Shown piece by piece: positions 18,480 to 64,000 of a DNA stretch of 64,000 bases; within the stretch, counting starts at the first letter, position 1, and each line of letters begins with the position of its first letter. Under the pieces are notes generated by a model. The model worked only from the letters and a program-made list of their open reading frames with translations. It did no database searches and was not told the origin of the DNA. Source of the DNA: Hydractinia symbiolongicarpus (Eukaryota > Cnidaria > Hydrozoa > Anthoathecata > Hydractiniidae); contig NC_079879.1 in the NCBI RefSeq assembly GCF_029227915.1, positions 34,912,501-34,976,500 on the forward strand, in the 5' to 3' direction. The position numbers were made by a program, and so were the translations under genes.

Positions 18480-20188
18480 GTAAAAAGTATGTTTTTTACG
18501 TTGGTGAAATTTGTCAATTATTGAGATTGTGACTACAATATAAAGAAAATACTTCAGGGGGATACGAAAAGTCTGTTGCTTTTAGTGACTTAAACAAAAG
18601 TCGAGCTAATGGCGGTGGAAAAGGTTATGATCACCGAGAACAAAAACAACAACTTAAGTCATACCAGATATCATATTAGGCATCTAAATATAACTGAAAG
18701 TCACAGAAAAGTTCCCTTCATTTATTGAATATCCATGATTTATTCGATATAAGTACTTACCTTGCTTTTGACTCAAACTTTCTAATGTAATAAGTTGAAC
18801 TAGCTAACTATACCCTTCATATTTTTGCATAGAAGCATAAAGTTTATTGTACATGAAGCCAGCCTAAGCATACACTGTACTTAAAACCTTTTTAGAGGTG
18901 TTGTCTCTATTCCCTCCTCAAAACTTTTGATTTACTTATATTTAATGTATTTATATGACCTTAGCTTATTTTACTGCCAAAAAGAATACCGAAGGAAAAT
19001 GTTGCTTTTTTAGAAGATAAAAATGAGTTATCTAAAAACAGGCTGTCCAGACGTCTATGTGGTTTTAAATGGCATAATTCCTTACACCTTCACCTTTTGA
19101 GTGGTCCGTTTATTACACGGCATTCTTTGGAAATTGCAGGGATTAAGCTTATTGAATCGTTTCGTAGCCCTTTTAATGCATATTCTAGTAAAAATTACAT
19201 GTCAGAGTCAGGATGTCAAACTTTGAGCAAAGCACGTAATTAAAATTGGGTTTTCAGTCCTTTCCACCTTTGTACCCGGTCCGAGGGACATGTTGAAGCC
19301 TGCGCTTTAACATATAAACTGCCGAATTTTTTAAAAGTTATAATAAAGAAGTCTCAACACCCGTCATGTGAATTGCTACCGCGGACAAAAATTTGAAGGA
19401 TTGTAGTATATCAATTGCTGCCATGAGAACTTTCCTGAATAGCTTTGAAGTTCTAAATTAAATCAAATCCCTTCTACATTGACATTCAAGCTTTTGTAGC
19501 TCTAAGAGGGCACCAAGGTGAACATATATTTGTATAATTTATTACAATTGCTTTGTAACAAAATCATATCAATGATCTAAGTTTAAAATGTATATTTTGG
19601 AGCTATAATAACATTGTAAGACCAAAAATTAAAATATTGATGTAATATTGCATGATAGCGCAAAACAATAGAGTGACAAGGGTGATTAATTTAACCGAAA
19701 CTAAAAAGGATACTACAAACGAAATAGCCATCATCGTTTCTGTTGCTATCAACAAAATAAAAATTAAATTCTCTATGGCGCAATCCTTATTTTCTTCTTC
19801 ATTAAACACTGTATTTATTAAAACCTCAAGTACTGAAAGTTTAAATCAGTGAGGCTATCAGAAGTTCTTGGTTTGTATAATTAAATAAATTTCCAGTTCC
19901 AGATCTTTCTAGATTATCTCTTTATGCTCAAATTGACTGTTATTTGTGAAACAATGCTTACACACAAAAATTTTTTAAGCAGGAAAGGATAGTCTGTGTC
20001 CTTCTTGGCTTGACCACACCTTCCCTGAACTTTCAAAAACCTTATCATCTGCTCATTTATGATATTTCAGAGAAGGAAAGGAAAGAAATTACAAGAATCT
20101 TTTTTTAGTGTGTTTCCTTGATTTTTTTTGTGTAATTTTGTAATTAAAATCAATTTTGGAAATGTGCATTGATCTCACTCTTTTTTAG
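18480..20188. other. Putative intron; no gene supported
   Basis: AT-rich, no recognisable coding segment. Confidence 0.4.
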
Positions 20189-56473
<36,285 letters not shown>

Positions 56474-56749
56474 AAAAGCTGCAGGAAAGAACCCAATCGT
56501 ACAAGCATCGTTTTTATTTGAACATTCTAGCTGCGTAAATATAATAAACGACTATGATGTCGATCCTAGAATTTATGCTAGGAAAGCTTCAATGAAATAT
56601 AATTGGAATAGTTTAAAAATAAACGTGTCTTTCTTATTAATGCTCAAAGAAATAAGAAATAAGACACACACAACTTTAGTAAGAGAGAAATTCTGATCCT
56701 TTTTCTACTCTATCGACAATAATGACACAAAAAACCCCCTATTTGTGTA

Positions 56750-57150
56750 CTGATTAGTTCAACTTTAATCAGAATAACACTCAAAACGAAAGTGCATATT
56801 TATTTATAAGTTTAAAGGAGTTGTACTTGTTTATTTTGGCCCGTACCAGGTAAAAGTAAAAGGTGTGTCGTGTATATTTCTCACACTCAGCATTTTAATA
56901 TTATCGTTCCGTTACATCTAGCAAAATTTGCAACGGTAAAAACATAGAACTACCTGAGTTTTTTGACAGGTGTTGGGAAAGATCTGGGTTTGCGCGCCCA
57001 CTTATAAAGTTCCCGCTATTACGTATTTGTCATGTCAGTTTTGTTATTCACTCGCTCTTTAGAATTATATGCTTTAATTTCTGTTATGAACGCCACTTAC
57101 GTCTTTGACGTATCAATAAAGTTTATTTAATCGAATTGGTTATTAATGAT
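56750..57150 (+). repeat. Dispersed repeat, copy B
   Basis: Matches the block at 44300-44640; also shares AATAACACTCAAAACGAAAG-like sequence (56770) with the GTAACACTCAAAAC near 44630. Confidence 0.6.
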
Positions 57151-57880
57151 AGCGTTTGTCCTTCTTCAAATTTAATAATGGTGGTAAAATTGCAATAACT
57201 CCCCCTTCTCCCTTTTTATAACTTTTTATAGGGTTATTCAAGTTGTATCAAACTTGGCACACTTATAGTACGTCATAAAAGGAACAAGATAGCAGCAATA
57301 AATTTTTTTGCTTGCGTTAGCACGTTTTTTGTGACGTCATCAGAAGCTTCCAATTTGGTAAAAATGCCAGTATCTGCCTTAAATTTAATTACTTTCGTTT
57401 CAGAGCGAATTTTTGCATTCTGTTTGAATTTTCTGAAAGTTAAATAAAAGTTATTTAAAATATTTTCCGGTTTTTACTTGGTTTGCATAAAAAATCGCCC
57501 GAAAATCCGTTTTTTTTCTGACAAAATCGGGAAATCGGATTAATCACGTATCCAAACTATGCAAAAGGATTTTTCTTAATAAAACAAAGTTGTGTTGCAA
57601 GATTTAAGTTCTAAGGATAATCATAACAAGAGTTATTATATTTTCCCCGTTATAGGGGTTTCATAGAGATTTCTAGGGGTAGTTTTGAGTAATGGCCAAT
57701 ATCAAAGCCTCTAAAAGGTATGGGACATAAAAATTTGGCATGCAGGTGTCTAATAGATAATTATTGAAACTCAGTAAGTTTCATAGCCATATAACATAGT
57801 AATAACAGTTATTAAAAAAACCGTCAGGGGCGCGGAATCCCTCCCCCCTGGACCGAGAAGGGTTAAACTAAAATAATGTG
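57150..57880. repeat. Probable dispersed repeat
   Basis: Contains CAAACTTGGCACACTTATAG, ACGTCATAAAAGGAACAAGA and later GGGGCGCGGAATCCCTCCCC. I recognise the first strings as part of a high-copy invertebrate repeat; class unknown, limits approximate. Confidence 0.4.
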
Positions 57881-60161
57881 ATGACAAAAGGGCGGTCAAT
57901 CCTTCTTACAGGCTAAAATTTTGATTAACAACCCTGATCACAGTATTGGAAAATATCCTCACACTGGTAAGTTCAGAATTTAATCCTTAACTAATTGCAG
58001 CTAGGATTCCGAAGCAAGGTTTTCTTAACTTTTTTCAAGGCGATTTCTTTACATCAAATCTATCATTTCTGTCATTTTATCAAATCCTTCGAATCCACAA
58101 TAATTTTTTTTAATTTTTTTATTTGATATAAGAGAAATGTTCCACCCTGTTTTTAAATTTTGTTCCATGGCATTATCTAAAATATTTTTTCAGTTGAAAA
58201 CAATTATGTGTGTAGGGGTAGTTTCTGTGTATAAAATGTGTTTAGCCTTAATTCCTTCGTATGCATAATGAAAAAAGAAACATCAAAGTGTAAATTACTA
58301 CGAAATTCTTTCCTAAGAGTTTTTCGTTTATTTTTAGGACTATGTACATGTGATCTTGGATTTCCTTCAATATGCAATCTTTTTTCTGAGTCAGAAGCTT
58401 GTGAACTCATTAAAAACCTCATTAATCAAAAAAAATACTAATACTAGAGTACTAATAAGGTTCTAATGAAAAAAAAGTTTTGTGCGTAGTGAATTAGTAA
58501 ATAAAAATTAGTCAGTAAGTCCGTAGAAACACCGACAGAAGAACGATGGCAGCTAAATATTTAGGTTGTTTTATGAGTTTTATTGACGTCAGCAGGGCAT
58601 CATCTAAATTGTATTTCAGAAAATCTGTTTACGTAGTGCTTTTAAGCAGAACTTAAAACAGTTTTGTAGAAAATGTATGGGATGGTATGCCTTAACGAAC
58701 CATTAAGGAAGTGTCAGGGGTTAACAATTTTGTTGACGTCAGCATGGACCTGCCAAAACACATGTACATTTTGTTATTAAATTTGTATACCTATTGCCTC
58801 CATTGAATATAGCTTAAAGCGATGAACAAGAAAATGTATGGGATCGTACATTTGACAAGGGGTTACAGCATGGATTAAAGCATTTCTGATGCCGTTATCA
58901 AGCCTTTTGTTCCAAAACGATTGGGTTGACTGCGGTGCAAACAAATAATGTTGTTATGATCCCAGGAGGTCCCTAGTTACCTACTCGGAAGATTACGTCC
59001 CTTCTTTTCGTCCATTTATTTGGCCTCAATTAAAATGTCCAATGTTCACTGACTTAATAAAAATATCGACGTTGATGTAATTTGTCAACATTGCCTCCTA
59101 ATGTGAAAATTATTATTTTGTCGGTTAGTAATTATTATATATAGTTAAGTGCCTATTTGTGACGGGAAATAGTTGATCACAACGAAGATAAAAGAGGTTA
59201 CATTCATTTTTTCACAATTGAAAAAAAAATACAAAACTAAAGCTACTTAGTTCATATAACACGATAGTCAAGCGTAATATTACGAAAAACAATTTTGTTG
59301 TAAGGTTATTAGCAATTAGCTAACTCCTCAAAACCATATATATTAGCGCAAATTTATTATACGAATCACGCTTAGATAGGTACAAAAAATTGTCTTATAT
59401 TCTTCATTCAATATTCAAAAAAATATTGCCTAAAACCAATCGAGAATCACTGTTTTGTCAAAATTCTCGCCACAAACCTCTAAATTGTTGGAGTGTCTAC
59501 ACATAAATGTTGTTTCTTCTGTATGCAAATTGGGCATGATTAGGGGCGGCATCTAGGATTTTTTTTTTTTTGTTGGGCAAAATTTAATAGATTTTTGGCA
59601 AAATAATATCAATGGTCGTGGTGTTTTGTGTTTTTATTATAAAAGGAGCTAAAATATTTCCAAAGTAACGTTTTTAGTTATTTAAAATCCTTCCTAGATT
59701 AGAAACAGAAGTCTTTATATCCGAATAAAAGTAACCTCCGTAGTTTTACACTTGTATCCTCGCTAAAATATGCGGATGGAAAACGCATCTGTTTATTAAA
59801 TTAGACTCGAAACAGGGTTAGTGTTTGCCATCATCATCATCTTACCACCTTTTTTCCGTTTCACGCACATAACACGCGTACAAGTAATCGCCGAGTTACA
59901 AATTCGGTAAGTTGGGGAGTTACTTTATTTCAAAATATGCAATAAGTCTAATAGCTAATAATGCAACAAAAAATTACATTACAAGATAATTTTATCTATA
60001 GATAGTCAACAGTAGTGAAACGTAGAATTATAGTTTGGAAAATTACAGCCTGTGTTAACAACCTGCAAATGTAAAAACAAAGCAGCATGTTAAAGTATGA
60101 AAGTTTCCGAGTAGACAGTGTAAGATAGCAACATATAATAAACGTCTACAAAGAATACATA
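57881..60161. other. No gene supported; one repeat copy inside
   Basis: AT-rich apart from the repeat at 58490-58960. Confidence 0.45.
58490..58960 (-). repeat. Dispersed repeat, copy 3, reversed
   Basis: AAAATGTATGGGATCGTACA and TTGACAAGGGGTTACAG are reverse-complement versions of strings at 22650-22700 and 26365-26400. Confidence 0.55.
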
Positions 60162-60169
60162 GTAATTAC

Positions 60170-62072
60170 GGACTTTCATACCGCGCAGGTCTGGGCGCTA
60201 GCGAAGCGCTTTGTAGGGACAAATTTTTGGCTTGTTTTCATTTGTCTTGATACCCCAAGTAATTTTCATGGTCAGTTTTTCACAACTATTTCTGGTTAGT
60301 GCTGCGAAAAGAGGCAGAAATGCAAAATCCTGCCTGATGTTTCTTCAACTAATTTTTTACTTTAACTGACGTTTTGCTTTTTAATAACACGTTTAAATGG
60401 TGTTGCTAACCCTCTTTGTGGTATATTGACATGGGTAAGATGTTGGAATCGAACAAAACTTAAATTACTGACTTTTATAGCTAGAGAGGCAAGAGAAGAC
60501 ATATTGTTGATGTTGGTTTTAGGGATTAGCTTCCTGAAGTTGCAAGCTACATAGACCATACATTTTGTGTTGTGAGGAATAAAGTAATGGTTAAAAAGAA
60601 ACACTATTCTATCATTATCAGTGCATTTTGGCAAAAAGAAATAAAAATTACAGCTAGCTATAGAAAGACTTAAAGGAAGTTTTTTACAGTAAGTTATAGC
60701 TAACTAGCTATATATGGATCTGCAAGTTTGACATGGATTAACGTGGAAGAGCATTTAATAAAGGATTTATTTGCAAAGTATAGATAACTAGTTATATAAA
60801 AAAGAGCACAGATGAAATCGACTAAAAATAAAATACACACTTCAATGATATAATGACTGGCTTTGGCTTTTCATTAGAAATTATTGTATATAAATATTAC
60901 ATAACTAGCAAGGAAGGGATATATATAATAGCATGTTGCACTGTATTACTGTGTTCTTAATTTTGGTAAAATGCAAGAATAAATTTACGCAAGGTCTACT
61001 TTTACAATTTTGTGATAGCTATAGTAATTTTGGTACATTGACAGAAGAAAAATTTGGCAACCGAAAATATTTGACGAAAACAGTTAAAGTCACTAAATTT
61101 GTTTAAAAAGTTATTTTCCAGTTTATTTTAACCACAGTATGTTATTTTATTTTATATTTTGCAGCGGTCGAAACTTTGTACCTTAGCTACAGATTAAAAT
61201 TATTCCTATGCAAAATTGAGTCGTAGCAATTTTTAAGGCTAAGTTGGTGTTTGAACTCCACTGTTAAGTTGAGTGATATTAGAAATGAGTTTTATGATCC
61301 CATTTTAAGCATCTGGGCACTTACCCACCTATATATCTGATTACTGTATGAATAAATCTACGATATATATGAGTGACCCAGTGTGACCCCTAGCTAACAA
61401 AAACTACAACGAGACAGATACAGCCAGCTTTTTGACAATTTTTAATTTGGTTTATAAAAAATGTAGGTAGCTCCGGCCTGGTTAGTTAAACAAAGTTTCT
61501 AGCAAACACAAAATAAGAAATTTTGGAATTGTTTTTTAATATTATAGCTAGCTAGGTATCTGTTTAATGAGCATGAAACTATTAGTTTAGAAAAAAACCC
61601 ATTGTTTTCTTTACTGTGTTTATTCAGCTACATTATTTTGGTTGTACTAGTAGCTATATAAATCTTGAATGACATGCTAGCAATCCCTCTTTGATCACCA
61701 CTGTGATATTTTTAAGACTATTAAAACTTGTGATGTAACTAACTACCAAAATAAGGTTTCTTTCTCTTTTGACTGCCAACTTTTCATGATGAGTGTACCC
61801 CACAACTTGAAGCAATTAAATTAAGAATCAAGTTTAGGTCTTAAACCTTTATAATATACAATCTTATTTCAACACTGAGTATCTTTTCTTTAAATAATTG
61901 TAAAATCAATATATCGCACCAGTTTAAAAAGTAAAAATGCAAAGGAAAAAGTGAATAATTCTCTTCGTACTGCATGTTTTTCTTAGCAAATGCCTTACGC
62001 TCTGCGGGGGATATAAAAATTTGTCCCTACAAGCGCTTTGCTAGTGCCCAGACTTGCGCGGTATGAAACTCC
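60170..62072. mobile_element. 1.9-kb non-autonomous DNA transposon
   Basis: Inverted repeats of 59 bp (60170-60228 and 62015-62072): GGACTTTCATACCGCGCAGG... against ...CCTGGGC-like reversed copy, with about six differences. GTAATTAC stands at both outer ends (60162-60169 and 62073-62080); it fits the 8-bp hAT pattern but is itself a palindrome, so it could instead belong to the inverted repeat. A 90-codon frame inside (60362-60634, minus) has no recognisable motif. Confidence 0.78.
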
Positions 62073-62080
62073 GTAATTAC

Positions 62081-64000
62081 CCCTTTATGAAGTTAATACA
62101 GTTTAATATTAAGGGGACTGGTGTAGTTTTGCACCAATTTCTATTAAGTATTAATTTTAATGTTAAGAAATTTCCACAAAAGTTAAGCAGTTTATTAATG
62201 CAGCAAAGAGTTAGAAATCAGAAAAATAACTTCATAACATTTAACATGTCTGCATGTTATCTATCCTCACATGCCCCTGTCAACTATGTTTAAAAAGTAG
62301 TTTAATACTTTAAAATCTTTAAGAAAGCTTTAGTAACCTGGTCAACTCTGAGGATTCTCATATAAAAAGCAACATACATACAAATCCTACTCATATGCAT
62401 AAGTATACATGACATTTTCATTGGTTTGCAGTCCGTAACAGAACGTTCTTTAACATGTGAAATTCTTGTTGCGATCTGTATCATTTTACGTGGAAATAAT
62501 TCTATCAGTACAAGTTATTTTGATATATATCCATCCATTTCATATACAGATATATATCCATTATTTACAGTTTTAAAGATTCATAATGAATCTCCTGTGT
62601 ACTTTAATTAATTGTGATTTTCATTGTCAGAAGAATATTCATCACAGGTACCAGGCTGCTGTACTGCTCAACAAAAAAAGAAGGATTATTATGCAAAAAA
62701 CTTGGACTATTTTTGATTAGGTATTATTTCTTTTCTTTGTTTTTAGCAATTTTATCACAATTAAAAGTAACATGGGAAAGTTAAATATCTCCTCGTGTTC
62801 TTAAAGGTTTTAAAATAAGCATTCGGATGTTGTATATAAAATTTACTGTTTAAATTTTCCAACAAAGTCAAAGTTGTTAGGGACACTTACAATCGAAAAG
62901 TATATGCTAAACGTAAATTTGACGTTGGGACGAGGTAGAATCCTTTGATACTGTAAACATCGATTTGTTAGAGAACGGAAAGTATTTTGAACAGGTTGTC
63001 GTCTACCTGTTTAACAGGAGCACATATCTGAGTGTGTATGATTTTAGGGACTGACAACATTTAAATTATTACCTTATCTGTAAATCCCCAGGGGACGGAA
63101 TCTACAGGCCTATTTACATTTATCTTACACCTTTGTGTTTATGAAGGAGCTGTCCCTTAGTTATCTTACAAGAATTATTTCTCTTCTATATAGTATAATA
63201 AATGAACAATGACGCAACAATAATGGCAGAATATTGCAAAATCCAAACAACTACTTTTTTTGAAATTGACATTTGCTTTGCAAGACTAGCATCAAATAAG
63301 TTATAATGACGCTGGGTTGAACAACAATACAAAACACCCATTATCAAACACCTGGAAAACAGCGAAATTGAATTTTTTTGTACTATAACGACATAGGAAC
63401 GCAGCTAAGCTAACCGCAACCACTGTTGAAGTTTTACCGACGTAACCAACTGCGATACGAAAAAACAGTTTTGAAACACCTGGGGAACATCGATACTGCG
63501 ATTTTTATACTAACACGATAAAAGAACGATGTTTTACCGAAGTAACCTACTGCAATATCGGCTGCATACTATAGAATGTATCACAAAGAATCACCACTAC
63601 CACGTGATCCAGATCAAATAAAATGGACATTATTCTATTTGTAACGAATTAGCATATTATGCGTAATACATATTATAGCTTGTATTATATAACAAGACTG
63701 ACTATACAACTTTTGTTATTTCATAAATTTTTGTTATCAACTCCTTGTGTTTTCAGTCGTATTTTCGGTTTTAGAATTGCTCCTTTGGCTATTTTAATTT
63801 CAGTTTTCTCGGCCCTTTCTTGCGCATTTGGCCCTGAACAGACCCTACTCGCCGCGTAACTCAACAACCCCATGTGCGTTTGCAATAAATATTTTTTTAC
63901 TCCAACAAATAGCACCAGCTCTGCAGTGTACCCGTGGTTTTTTCTATCAAAATTACCACAATAATTAATGATTTACGAGAGGATGGTATGGTTGTTTGTT
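62081..64000. other. No gene supported
   Basis: AT-rich; short open frames only. A weak repeat (TTTTACCGA(C/A)GTAACC) occurs at about 63434 and 63533. Confidence 0.45.

Noticed and set aside
20061-20130. Additional astacin exon after a TTTCAG at about 20070
   Set aside because: No donor follows and the frame does not connect to the neighbouring exons.

Overview
The window looks like nuclear DNA of an early-branching animal, most likely a cnidarian and plausibly a hydrozoan. It is AT-rich, has spliced genes with GT/AG introns, carries a secreted astacin metalloprotease with thrombospondin type-1 and MAM domains, and is full of mobile elements of the kinds known from cnidarian genomes. No rRNA, tRNA or CRISPR feature was recognised. 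All identifications come from reading motifs by eye; no database search was possible.

Region 1 (1-1300) is a fragment of a Polinton/Maverick-type element: a three-gene minus-strand cassette (KTQEMC-repeat protein, small Cys-rich protein, small OB/ssDNA-binding-like protein), partly repeated in tandem with a 940-bp offset. Region 2 (3527-15302) is a second, almost complete-length but decayed Polinton with terminal inverted repeats and a 5-bp flanking repeat GCTTT. It holds a broken protein-primed DNA polymerase B, a broken HNH-type nuclease, several virus-like small genes, fragments of a double-jelly-roll major capsid protein and of a retroviral-type integrase, one intact two-helix membrane protein gene, and at its right end the same three-gene cassette as region 1. 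Its genes share an unusual punctuation: AATAAA just before the start codon and a short hairpin just after the stop codon.

Region 3 (about 18.4-56.5 kb, plus strand) is one host gene, an astacin-TSP1-TSP1-MAM protease. Nine exons could be joined with every intron phase consistent, ending at a stop codon at 56471-56473. Two introns are about 12 kb long and have become transposon nests. The first (31184-43997) holds a Penelope-like GIY-YIG fragment, a 5'-truncated LINE, a 59-bp hAT-like MITE and a 5.4-kb DNA transposon (37727-43123) with about 450-bp, almost identical inverted repeats. That transposon's spliced gene encodes a PIN/FEN1-like nuclease; I regard it as the most interesting item. The second intron (44282-56353) holds, on the opposite strand, a 792-aa open reading frame that resembles a DDE transposase with zinc knuckles, with a companion open reading frame.

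Region 4 (56.5-64 kb) is non-coding as far as can be seen: dispersed repeats and a 1.9-kb element with 59-bp inverted repeats and an 8-bp GTAATTAC at both ends. Between the regions lie long AT-rich stretches where no gene could be supported.
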